DNA of 5,111 nt from Methanomassiliicoccales archaeon PtaB.Bin134 (GTDB lineage: Archaea; Thermoplasmatota; Thermoplasmata; Methanomassiliicoccales; UBA472): positions 1 through 5,111 of the forward strand of contig MVPZ01000108.1 in the NCBI GenBank assembly GCA_002067045.1, written 5' to 3'. Numbering within the stretch: the first letter of the stretch is position 1; every line of letters begins with the position of its first letter. Positions 1-5,111 of this stretch are shown piece by piece. Made by a program: the position numbers and the translations under genes. The notes under the pieces were generated by a model that was not told the DNA's origin, searched no databases, and worked only from the letters and a program-made list of their open reading frames with translations.

Positions 1-1334
1 GAACCGGGCTTGGTGGTTATGGCCCCGGGCAGCGGGGTGATCAGGATCGAGCCGGTCTCGGTCTGCCACCAGGTGTCCATGATGGGGCACTTCTCATTGC
101 CCACGTACTTGTGGTACCACATCCAGGCCTCGGGGTTGATGGGCTCACCCACGGAGGCCAGCACCCTCAGGGACGAGAGGTCCCGGCCCTGCGGCCACTT
201 CTCCCCCTCCCTCATCAGGGAGCGGATGGCCGTGGGGGCGGTGTAGAATATGTTCACCTTGAACTTCTCCACGATGTTCCAGAAGCGGTCCACCTGCGGA
301 TACGTAGGGATGCCCTCGAACATCAGGGTGGTCGCGCCGGCGCACAGCGGCCCGTAGACGATGTAGCTGTGGCCGGTGATCCAGCCGATGTCCGCGGTGC
401 ACCAGTAGGTGTCGTCCTCATGGTAGTCGAAGATGTTCTTGAAGGTGATGCAGGTCCCCAGCAGGTACCCGGCGGTGCTGTGCACCACGCCCTTCGGCTT
501 CCCGGTGGAGCCGGAGGTGTACAGGATGAACAGGGGGTCCTCGGCGTCGCACCACACCGGCTCGCAGGAGCGGTCGGCCTTGGCCATCTCGTCATGCCAC
601 CAGATGTCCCTGCCCGGCTCCATGGGGCATTCCGCCCCGGCGCGCTTGACCACGATGACCTTCTCTATTGAAGTCCCCTTCTCCAGGGCCACGTCCGCGT
701 TGCTCTTCAGCGGCACGAACTTGCTGCCGCGGTGATTTCCATCGGCGGTGATGAGTATCTTCGAGCCGCAGTCGGCGATGCGGTCCTTCAGGGACTCGGA
801 GCTGAAGCCGCCGAACACGATGCTGTGAATGGCGCCGATCCTGGTACAGGCCAGCATGGCGATGGCCAGCTCGGGGATCATGGGCAGGTACAGGGATATC
901 CGGTCGCCCTTCTGCACCCCGTGGGACTTGAGGACGTTGGCGAAACGGCAGACCTCGGTGTGCAGCTGCTGGTAGGTGAACGTCCGGACATCATCCTCGT
1001 TCTCACCCTGCCAGATGATGGCCGCCTTGTTCTTGCGCCCGTTCTCCAGGTGGCGGTCCAGGCAGTTGTAGGAGACGTTAAGCTTGCCGCCCTCGAACCA
1101 CTTTATGATGGCGTTCTCCCTGTCCCAGCTGTGAAGGTTGGTCCACCTCTCGAACCAGTGCAGCTCGTCGGTGGCCATCTTCCCCCAGAACTTTTCCGGG
1201 TCCTCCACCGACTCCTTGTACATCTTTTTGTACTGCTCAAGGCTCTTGATGTGCGCCTTCTCGCTGAACTCCTTGGATGGCGGGAACCGCCTAACCTCTT
1301 CCATTACGCTCTCGATGGTCTTTCCGTCACTCAT
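1..1334 (-). CDS. acs: Acetyl-CoA synthetase (AMP-forming), 3' end outside window
   Basis: Activates acetate with ATP to acetyl-AMP and then forms acetyl-CoA in the cytoplasm. 444 complete codons are visible; family members are usually about 650 residues, so roughly the last 200, including the mobile C-terminal domain with the regulatory acetylation lysine, lie beyond the left edge. An N-terminal ACAS_N-like segment (FW...W motifs) leads into the adenylate-forming domain. The P-loop-like [11 protein letters not shown] is at residues 272-282 and WWQTETG at 422-428. By alignment from memory with the enteric enzyme (constant offset of 9), the acetate pocket residues are I319, T320, V395 and W423; the tryptophan blocks larger acyl groups and supports acetate over propionate. 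The only change is Val to Ile at 319. The ATG at 1334 is preceded by AGGAGG at 1344-1349, nine bases upstream, which fixes the start. No frameshift is seen. A winged-helix regulator lies upstream in the same direction. Confidence 0.95.
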   Translation of the reverse strand, partial: MSDGKTIESVMEEVRRFPPSKEFSEKAHIKSLEQYKKMYKESVEDPEKFWGKMATDELHWFERWTNLHSWDRENAIIKWFEGGKLNVSYNCLDRHLENGRKNKAAIIWQGENEDDVRTFTYQQLHTEVCRFANVLKSHGVQKGDRISLYLPMIPELAIAMLACTRIGAIHSIVFGGFSSESLKDRIADCGSKILITADGNHRGSKFVPLKSNADVALEKGTSIEKVIVVKRAGAECPMEPGRDIWWHDEMAKADRSCEPVWCDAEDPLFILYTSGSTGKPKGVVHSTAGYLLGTCITFKNIFDYHEDDTYWCTADIGWITGHSYIVYGPLCAGATTLMFEGIPTYPQVDRFWNIVEKFKVNIFYTAPTAIRSLMREGEKWPQGRDLSSLRVLASVGEPINPEAWMWYHKYVGNEKCPIMDTWWQTETGSILITPLPGAITTKPG

Positions 1335-1343
1335 TCTCCGCTT

Positions 1344-1349
1344 CCTCCT
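1344..1349 (-). promoter_or_regulatory. Shine-Dalgarno site of acs
   Basis: On the minus strand this reads AGGAGG, nine bases before the ATG at 1334. It decides the acs start and implies a leadered transcript. Confidence 0.8.
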
Positions 1350-1403
1350 GTGGGCGGACATCCGCCGGAACTAGGCCTCTCGCCGGTCCCATGTCCGTAA
1401 TGT

Positions 1404-1457
1404 AAGTTATAAGGATTATGGAAAACGCATAGGAAGGGCGGAATTAATTATAATTTG
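1404..1457 (-). promoter_or_regulatory. Candidate acs promoter region (two TATA-like boxes)
   Basis: This AT-rich stretch in a GC-rich surround holds two archaeal TATA-like boxes on the minus strand: TTATAA at 1407-1412 and AAATTATAATTAATT around 1442-1456. With starts about 26 bases downstream they would give leaders of about 48 or 87 bases, both long enough to include the AGGAGG site. The distal box has the better AT-rich core; which one is used cannot be told from sequence alone. Confidence 0.45.
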
Positions 1458-1519
1458 CCACCGTCACTACTGATTTTGTCGATTTGATTGCGTGGTTCGA
1501 TTCCAATGGTGGATTTGCT

Positions 1520-1542
1520 ATTCCTCTGAGGAATCAAAAAAA
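1520..1542 (-). terminator. T-tract and small hairpin downstream of the regulator gene
   Basis: Reading the minus strand away from the regulator stop, there is a run of seven T at 1542-1536, then a perfect 15-base odd palindrome ATTCCTCAGAGGAAT at 1534-1520. Archaeal RNA polymerase commonly stops on T-runs without needing a hairpin, so the T7 run is a reasonable terminator separating the regulator transcript from acs. The palindrome lies after the T-run, the reverse of a bacterial intrinsic terminator, so it may instead be a protein-binding site upstream of acs. Confidence 0.4.
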
Positions 1543-1560
1543 GGGGGGAAGGGAGGCCGC

Positions 1561-1917
1561 TCAGGCGGTGGTCTCCCTGAAGGTCATGCTGATATCTATG
1601 TCCATGCTGTCATCGGTGCTGCTCCCGTCCTCCATCTCGATGTGGGCCCGGATGCGGTTCCTCTCGAAGGTTATGTGGGCGTTGCGCACGTTGGACCTGT
1701 ACATGCTCATGCGCTTCCCGGATTGCGTAAGCCGCCTCTCGCTGCAGCGCAGGAAGCCCGCGTCCTCCAGCACCTTGATCTTGCGGTAGCATGCGGCGAT
1801 CGGTATCCCCAGGGCCTCGCTGAGCTCGAAGGCGCTCTTGGCCCTGCCCATGGTGGCCATCAGTATCTTGGACGAATATTCCTCGGTCAACAGTCTTGAG
1901 GTCTCCAGAACCTGCAT
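1561..1917 (-). CDS. Small winged-helix (ArsR-like) transcription regulator
   Basis: Predicted DNA-binding regulator of 118 residues from the ATG at 1917, or 121 from an in-frame GTG at 1926. The N-terminal half (about residues 9-75) has the winged-helix pattern: a helix SSKILMAT, then FELSEALGIPIAACYRKIKVLEDAGFL as helix-turn-helix with the recognition helix around 39-51, then a basic wing rich in R and K. The C-terminal part is strand-like and ends in an acidic, serine-rich tail with no recognised effector domain. Cysteines at 43 (recognition helix) and 58 (base of the wing) are the only two and could in principle sense redox or metal, but there is no classic ArsR metal box. The ATG is preferred because AGGTG lies seven bases upstream; the GTG would leave almost no leader. 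It sits directly upstream of acs on the same strand, so it is a candidate acs regulator and probably autoregulates. The exact family is uncertain. Confidence 0.85.
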   Translation of the reverse strand: MQVLETSRLLTEEYSSKILMATMGRAKSAFELSEALGIPIAACYRKIKVLEDAGFLRCSERRLTQSGKRMSMYRSNVRNAHITFERNRIRAHIEMEDGSSTDDSMDIDISMTFRETTA

Positions 1918-1950
1918 GTTTCGCACCTATGACAACTACTGCAGAGCGGG

Positions 1951-1960
1951 GTATATAACC
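1951..1960 (-). promoter_or_regulatory. TATA box of the winged-helix regulator
   Basis: The minus strand reads GGTTATATAC, a strong archaeal TATA box in a GC-rich local context. A start 25-27 bases downstream falls at about 1928-1930, giving a leader of only about 10 bases to the ATG at 1917, or a leaderless transcript if the GTG at 1926 is used. Confidence 0.7.
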
Positions 1961-1973
1961 CGAGCGACCTCAG

Positions 1974-1999
1974 AATCACTTTTGATTTTTGATAATCAC
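1974..1999. repeat. Paired AATCAC repeats upstream of the regulator TATA box
   Basis: AATCAC occurs at 1974-1979 and 1994-1999, 20 bases apart (about two helical turns), separated by two TTTTGAT units. The second copy lies inside the odd palindrome TGATAATCA at 1990-1998. On the minus strand they lie about 16 to 41 bases upstream of the TATA box, where archaeal activators often bind. Binding is inferred only from position. Confidence 0.35.
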
Positions 2000-2005
2000 A
2001 CCTAG

Positions 2006-2064
2006 CCAGCATACTTATCTGCTGGGATATCCAGGGAGTCCCTTATCAACTGCGGTAATCGCAG
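2006..2064. other. Run of three short hairpins in the intergenic stretch
   Basis: Three inverted repeats follow one another: CCAGCA/TGCTGG with an eight-base loop (2006-2025), AGGGA/TCCCT around a central G (2033-2043; sterically it would fold with a shorter stem) and CTGCG/CGCAG with a five-base loop (2050-2064). They fall in the roughly 270-base gap between the regulator and the short gene at 2197. No ORF and no recognised RNA family is seen. They could be part of an untranslated RNA or protein-binding sites. Confidence 0.3.
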
Positions 2065-2124
2065 CGGCGTAGCAAATCCAGTCGACGCGTGTTACTATTT
2101 CGAGCTTTTCTTAACATTTATTTG

Positions 2125-2162
2125 GATTGGAAGATTAGATTAATATACGCCGCGGTCCAATC
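2125..2162 (+). promoter_or_regulatory. TATA box flanked by a centred inverted repeat
   Basis: The box TTAATATA at 2140-2147 would start transcription near 2168-2172, giving a leader of about 25-30 bases to the ATG at 2197. Seven-base inverted repeat arms GATTGGA (2125-2131) and TCCAATC (2156-2162) lie symmetrically about it: the dyad centre and the centre of the TATA box are both at 2143.5. Arm centres are 31 bases apart, about three helical turns. This layout fits a dimeric regulator that would compete with or help TBP, but binding is inferred. Confidence 0.55.
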
Positions 2163-2184
2163 TTATCTCGTGGGTCGCCCCCAT

Positions 2185-2191
2185 AGGAGGT
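2185..2191 (+). promoter_or_regulatory. Shine-Dalgarno site of the 20-residue ORF
   Basis: AGGAGGT lies five bases before the ATG at 2197 and is one of the two best ribosome binding sites in the window. It is the main reason to believe that this very short ORF is translated. Confidence 0.8.
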
Positions 2192-2196
2192 CGAAC

Positions 2197-2259
2197 ATGT
2201 CCTGCGGAAAGTGCGGCGCTAAGGGTGAGAAGAAGAAGGATGACAAGAAGAAGAAGTGA
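2197..2259 (+). CDS. 20-residue CxxC/lysine-rich small protein
   Basis: The protein reads MSCGKCGAKG followed by EKKKDDKKKK and a TGA stop. The first half carries one CGKC pair (C3 and C6) among glycines; the second half is almost only lysine with two aspartates, so the product is strongly basic. It has no signal peptide, membrane segment or recognisable domain. The case for a real gene is the ordered set of TATA box (2140-2147), AGGAGGT site and ATG at normal spacing, in a stretch free of other genes. A single CxxC pair could bind zinc or an iron-sulfur cluster only as a dimer or with a partner, or act as a thiol pair; the tail could bind nucleic acid or acidic partners. None of these roles is shown. 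It faces the convergent transporter gene across 65 bases. Confidence 0.75.
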   Translation: MSCGKCGAKGEKKKDDKKKK

Positions 2260-2324
2260 GCGCTTCTTGCATCCGACCGATCTCAAACCCCTTAAACACT
2301 TCTTCTATGTTAGTTCATGAACCA

Positions 2325-3212
2325 TCAATCGTTCCTGGCCAGCAGCGATATGGCCAGGAAGATCATGACCGCCCCGCCTATCACGAAGAGGTCCATGACC
2401 TCCCCCAGCAGCAGCCAGCTCAGGAACACCGCGAAGGCCGATTCCACCATGAGCACGGTGGCCGAGGTGACCACGCTGATGTGCTTCAGCGCGGACGTCC
2501 ACAGGACCGTGGGCACGGTGGTGCAGACCACCCCTATGAAAAGGGTCGCGGGCAGGTCATCCGTTCCGAAGCCCCCCTCCAGGGGTATCAGGAAGTAGAA
2601 GGCCATGAGCGTGGCCGGCAGGAACAGGTGCAGCCCCAGGCTCCACTGCCCGGGGGTCATGCTGCGCAGGGCGATGCGCGAGGTCACCACCGAGACGCCT
2701 ATGCAGGCCGAGGAGATCAGCACCAGCAGGTTCCCGGTGAGCTGGGAGCCCTGCAGCACCGACAGGTCCCAGCGGGTGGTGAGGGTGATCAGTCCCAGCA
2801 ATGCCACCGCTATCCCCAGCAGCCGGCGCCATCCCATGCTCTCCCTGAACAGTATCTTGCTGAAGAGGGCCACGAAGACCACGTTGGTACCGATTATGAG
2901 CCCGGCGGCGGAGGCGGTGGTCATGGTCAGGCCCAGGTAGGATGGGGCCACCACCCCGGTGTTGATCAGCGGGGCCGCCCAGAACTCCCAGCGTCCGAGC
3001 ATGCGCCGGTCCAGGCCTCCGGTGAACACCAGGTATCCCAGCAGAAGGGCCGAGCCCACGGCCATGATGGCCGCCCCCAGGAGGAACGGGTTGGCACCGC
3101 CGACCTGCATCTTGACCGCCACGTAGGAGGTCCCCAGCATAAGGCTGGAGAGCAGGGTGGTGAGCAGGGCCCCGGTCTTGGGCGACAGGTCGGACAGCGT
3201 GGCGGTTCTCAT
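2325..3212 (-). CDS. EamA/DMT-superfamily transporter
   Basis: Integral membrane protein of 295 residues, the usual length for the ten-helix drug/metabolite transporter superfamily. Hydrophobic segments fall at about 13-32, 42-63, 77-95, 98-118, 130-146, 157-178, 190-210, 222-240, 246-269 and 273-291, forming two EamA repeats (about 14-146 and 158-290). Each repeat ends with the typical pattern of an acidic residue followed by a Gly-rich helix: FRESMGWRRLLGIAVALLG and LLLGEVMDLFVIGGAVMIF. Such carriers export or import small metabolites such as amino acids or nucleotide-linked sugars; the substrate cannot be read from sequence. The ATG at 3212 is the first start after an in-frame stop, with no clear Shine-Dalgarno site. 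It is divergent from the universal stress gene and convergent with the 20-residue gene. The annotated function is generic. Confidence 0.93.
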   Translation of the reverse strand: MRTATLSDLSPKTGALLTTLLSSLMLGTSYVAVKMQVGGANPFLLGAAIMAVGSALLLGYLVFTGGLDRRMLGRWEFWAAPLINTGVVAPSYLGLTMTTASAAGLIIGTNVVFVALFSKILFRESMGWRRLLGIAVALLGLITLTTRWDLSVLQGSQLTGNLLVLISSACIGVSVVTSRIALRSMTPGQWSLGLHLFLPATLMAFYFLIPLEGGFGTDDLPATLFIGVVCTTVPTVLWTSALKHISVVTSATVLMVESAFAVFLSWLLLGEVMDLFVIGGAVMIFLAISLLARND

Positions 3213-3342
3213 GGAAGGGCGACAGCCACCGATGAACGGTTACCCGGTCATCAAGCTTGCGGACCATCCATCGAAAGTGCGAACGGCAGGGCTTTCCTGG
3301 AAAAGGATAATATCCCCCGCTCAGGGTTATAGGCACGCTCAC
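3213..3342. promoter_or_regulatory. Divergent intergenic region between transporter and stress protein genes
   Basis: These 130 bases separate two divergent genes. For the plus-strand gene, GATAATATC at 3306-3314 with a purine-rich GGAAAAGG just upstream is a good TATA/BRE pair; it predicts a start near 3332-3338 and a leader of only about 5-10 bases, without a Shine-Dalgarno site. No TATA-like box near the transporter start is evident on the minus strand; the same AT-rich core read in reverse would give that gene a leader of about 70 bases. Confidence 0.55.
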
Positions 3343-4167
3343 ATGTTCGAGAAGCTGCTGGTGCCCGTGGACCTTTCCCCGCAATCGCAGATGATGGCCA
3401 CCGCCGCCGCGCGCATGGCATCCTACGGCGTCCGGGAGGTGGTCCTTTATTCAGCCCTGGAGCACCATTCCAAGAGGGACCCGCTGCTCAAGGCCATCGA
3501 CGATCGTCTTGGGGAATCAGGGCTTAAGCATCGGGTGGTCACCGAGGTCCGCAAGGACCCGGCCTCGGCCATCCTGAAGGCCGCGGAGGCCCAGGGCTCG
3601 ACCATGATAGCCATGGCCGCCTCAGGAAAGGGGAGGGTCAGGGAGTTCTTCGTGGGCAGCACCTCCCTGGCGGTGATCCGCCGCTCCAAGCTGCCTGTGC
3701 TTTTGGACAAGTTCCCCATGGAGGCCGACAGCGACCCGGTGGGCTTCGTGGAGCATTCCCCCGGATTGCTGGACAGCGTGCTGGTGACCCTGGACCTTTC
3801 CAAGGCCACCAGGCACATGATGCCCTACGTCCAGCAGTTGATCGACGCCGGGGCCAGACGCGTGACGCTTTTGCATGTGGTGCAATCCTCGCGGTACAGC
3901 ATCACCGACGAGCGCCGGTTCCAGGAGGTCAACCGCAAGCTGGAGGAGCACCGTTCCAAGCTGGAGGCGGGGGATTGCCAGGTGGATACCTACGTGAGGT
4001 TCGGCACCTCCACCTACAACATCCTGGAGTCCGCCAGGGAGGCCGAGGCCACCCTCATTATGCTGGGGACCACCGGCAAGAGCTACCTGCGCGGGGCGAC
4101 CCTGGGATCGACCTCCGAAGAGGTGGTCAAGGGGTCCAGCGGGCCTGTGCTGCTCATCCCCGCCTGA
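3343..4167 (+). CDS. Tandem-domain universal stress protein (UspA family)
   Basis: Cytoplasmic protein of 274 residues made of two UspA folds, about 1-125 and 142-274; tandem Usp proteins of this size are common in archaea. Each half begins with the typical strand: FEKLLVPVDLS at 2-12 and LDSVLVTLDLS at 143-153. The nucleotide-binding motif G-x2-G-x9-G-S/T is intact in the second domain (G242, G245, G255, S256), predicting ATP binding there. In the first domain the first glycine is alanine (A92, G95, G105, S106), so nucleotide binding may be weaker in that half. The start at 3343 was chosen because the fold begins at once there; the same frame is open upstream but encodes nothing Usp-like. 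The short predicted leader suggests leaderless or nearly leaderless translation. The precise stress role is not predictable. Its stop abuts that of the convergent galU gene. Confidence 0.93.
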   Translation: MFEKLLVPVDLSPQSQMMATAAARMASYGVREVVLYSALEHHSKRDPLLKAIDDRLGESGLKHRVVTEVRKDPASAILKAAEAQGSTMIAMAASGKGRVREFFVGSTSLAVIRRSKLPVLLDKFPMEADSDPVGFVEHSPGLLDSVLVTLDLSKATRHMMPYVQQLIDAGARRVTLLHVVQSSRYSITDERRFQEVNRKLEEHRSKLEAGDCQVDTYVRFGTSTYNILESAREAEATLIMLGTTGKSYLRGATLGSTSEEVVKGSSGPVLLIPA

Positions 4168-4170
4168 TCA
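4165..4170. other. Shared palindrome supplying both convergent stop codons
   Basis: The hexamer TGATCA gives the TGA of the stress protein on the plus strand (4165-4167) and, read in reverse complement, the TGA of galU on the minus strand (4168-4170). There is no intergenic base, so each transcript must end inside, and antisense to, the other gene. Confidence 0.95.
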
Positions 4171-5049
4171 GAGGAAATGCTCCCTCTCATTCAGCTCCCT
4201 TATTCGGTCCCGCAGCTTCGGGCCGTAGACCGGGTGCCGCAATGCCAGTTCCAACTGGGAGTTCAGCCAGCCAGGGATGTCCCCGATGTCGTACCTCTTT
4301 CCGGAGAACTCCCAGGCCATCATGCCCTCCCTCTCCCGGAGCAGGCGCAGGGCGTCGGTGAGCTGCACCTCGCCGTTGTAACCGGGCTCGGTCCTCTCCA
4401 GGCACTCGAATATGCCCGGGGTCAGCACGTAGGTCCCGGCGATGCACAGGTCCGAGGGGGCCTCCTCCGGCCGGGGCTTCTCCACCAGGTCCCTGATCTC
4501 GTACAGCCGGTCGGAAACCTTGACCGCGTCCAGGACCCCGTAGTCCCTGACCTTCTCCCCGGGGACGCGCTCGGCGGCGATGACCGACCTCCCGGTGCGG
4601 GCGTGCACGTCCATGAGCTGCCTGACCACCGGCACTTCGGACACGTGTATGGTGTCCCCCAGCATGACCGCGAACGGCTCGTCACCGACGTGGTGCCTGG
4701 CGTGGTACACCGCGTCCCCCAGCCCCCTCTGCTCCTTCTGCCGGATGTAATGCAGGTTGGCCAGGTTGTTGAGCCCGCGTATGCTCTCCAGGTAGTCCTT
4801 GCGGTTGCCGTTCCGCAGTATGCTCTCCAGCTCGAAGGACCGGTCGAAGTGGTCCTCTATGGTCCGCTTGTGCCTACCGGTGATGATAATTATGTCCTGT
4901 ATCCCTGCCCGCACCGCCTCCTCCACCACATATTGGATGACGGGCTTGTCGATGACCGGGAGCATCTCCTTGGGCTGCTCCTTGGTGAGCGGGAGGAATC
5001 TCACCCCCCACCCCGCCGCAGGAATGACCGCCTTCATGGCTACCAGCAT
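4168..5049 (-). CDS. galU: UTP-glucose-1-phosphate uridylyltransferase (GalU type)
   Basis: Makes UDP-glucose from UTP and glucose 1-phosphate in the cytoplasm, feeding surface glycans and protein glycosylation. The 293 residues match the usual bacterial-type GalU length. Family blocks in order: AAGWGVRFLP (11-20), KEMLPVIDKP (27-36), QRGLGDAV (107-114), LGD (130-132, metal-binding Asp), YGVL (170-173), VEKP (189-192), GEVQLTDAL (226-234) and KRYDIGD (251-257). The nucleotide loop is unusual: most GalU proteins have GLGTRFLP where this one has GWGVRFLP. A related sugar nucleotidyltransferase with another sugar phosphate as substrate remains possible. The ATG at 5049 overlaps the upstream gene by ten bases; the in-frame ATG at 5037 (MKAVIPAAG) would leave a two-base gap and is also plausible, as neither has a well-spaced ribosome site. 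Probably one operon with the preceding dehydrogenase gene. Confidence 0.9.
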   Translation of the reverse strand: MLVAMKAVIPAAGWGVRFLPLTKEQPKEMLPVIDKPVIQYVVEEAVRAGIQDIIIITGRHKRTIEDHFDRSFELESILRNGNRKDYLESIRGLNNLANLHYIRQKEQRGLGDAVYHARHHVGDEPFAVMLGDTIHVSEVPVVRQLMDVHARTGRSVIAAERVPGEKVRDYGVLDAVKVSDRLYEIRDLVEKPRPEEAPSDLCIAGTYVLTPGIFECLERTEPGYNGEVQLTDALRLLREREGMMAWEFSGKRYDIGDIPGWLNSQLELALRHPVYGPKLRDRIRELNEREHFL

Positions 5050-5111
5050 ATCCCTTCGTAGTTATTGGTTTTTGTTATGCCCCTTCCGTCCACCACCAGC
5101 GTGCTCCCGTA
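5040..5111 (-). CDS. C-terminal end of a probable nucleotide-sugar dehydrogenase, 5' part outside window
   Basis: An open frame runs in from the right edge and ends at TAG (5042-5040), giving 23 residues: YGSTLVVDGRGI, then TKTNNYEGICW. The VVDGR motif followed by about ten residues and an aromatic-x-GI-x-W ending is the usual C-terminus of UDP-glucose or UDP-N-acetyl-sugar 6-dehydrogenases, where it closes the UDP-binding domain. The product would oxidise a UDP-sugar to its uronate. It overlaps galU by ten bases, which suggests coupled translation and fits a UDP-glucose to UDP-glucuronate pathway. The identification rests on a short fragment; the exact substrate is unknown. Confidence 0.7.
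   Translation of the reverse strand, partial: YGSTLVVDGRGITKTNNYEGICW

Noticed and set aside
732..1400. Long plus-strand open frame opposite acs
   Set aside because: It is the complement of the clear acs coding frame, with a proline/valine/glycine-rich translation lacking any domain; GC-rich archaeal genes commonly leave such open shadows.
1494..1504. GGTTCGATTCC resembling a tRNA T-arm
   Set aside because: The flanks form only a three-pair stem, and no anticodon arm, D-arm or acceptor stem is found nearby; not enough for a tRNA or an attachment site.
2221..2256. Repeated AAG units that look like a microsatellite
   Set aside because: They are the lysine codons of the small protein, interrupted by GAT-GAC; no longer tandem repeat is present.
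2313..2322. GTTCATGAAC ten-base palindrome between the convergent small gene and transporter
   Set aside because: Short, isolated, with no T-run on either side; could easily be chance.
2256..3332. 358-codon plus-strand open frame opposite the transporter
   Set aside because: The translation is rich in Gly, Gln, His and Arg without any fold, and it is antisense to a convincing ten-helix membrane protein; it also begins at a GTG overlapping the stop of the small gene.
2557..3384. 275-codon minus-strand frame overlapping the transporter
   Set aside because: Low-complexity Gly/His/Arg/Pro translation in another frame of the transporter gene, with no membrane segments.
4177..5061. 294-codon plus-strand open frame opposite galU
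   Set aside because: Antisense shadow of galU; every GalU family block is on the minus strand.
1..5111. Mobile element, CRISPR array or defence system
   Set aside because: No transposase, integrase, terminal inverted repeats, spaced direct repeats or nuclease-like genes were found; the main genes are ordinary metabolic, transport and stress genes.

Overview
The window looks like a euryarchaeal chromosome of fairly high GC. The support is archaeal-type promoters (AT-rich TATA-like boxes about 25 bases ahead of inferred transcript starts, some with very short leaders), strong AGGAGG ribosome binding sites on some genes, heavy use of AGG for arginine, and tightly packed genes. The gene set would fit a Thermoplasmata or Methanomassiliicoccales-like lineage, but that placement is an impression from composition and gene style, not shown by a marker gene.

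Layout, left to right. (1) Minus strand, 1-1334: the N-terminal two thirds of an AMP-forming acetyl-CoA synthetase, cut by the window edge. (2) Minus strand, about 1561-1917/1926: a small winged-helix transcription regulator just upstream of acs in the same direction. It has its own TATA box and a T-tract between it and acs. (3) An AT-rich intergenic stretch, about 1927-2196, holds the regulator promoter, a run of small hairpins and the promoter of a very short gene. (4) Plus strand, 2197-2259: a 20-residue protein with one CxxC pair and a lysine/aspartate tail, preceded by a near-ideal AGGAGG site and a TATA box flanked by an exactly centred inverted repeat. (5) Minus strand, 2325-3212: a ten-helix EamA/DMT-type transporter. 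(6) Plus strand, 3343-4167: a tandem two-domain universal stress protein, divergent from the transporter. (7) Minus strand, 4168-5049: a GalU-type nucleotidyltransferase whose stop abuts the stop of the stress protein. (8) Minus strand, 5040-5111: the C-terminal end of a probable nucleotide-sugar dehydrogenase overlapping the galU start.

Functionally, acs and its neighbouring regulator may form an acetate-activation unit. The dehydrogenase and galU pair suggests UDP-glucose to UDP-glucuronate supply for surface glycans. The transporter and stress protein share a 130-base divergent promoter region. Nothing in the window looks like a mobile element, CRISPR array or defence cluster. The least ordinary item is the 20-residue CxxC/lysine protein and its promoter architecture.
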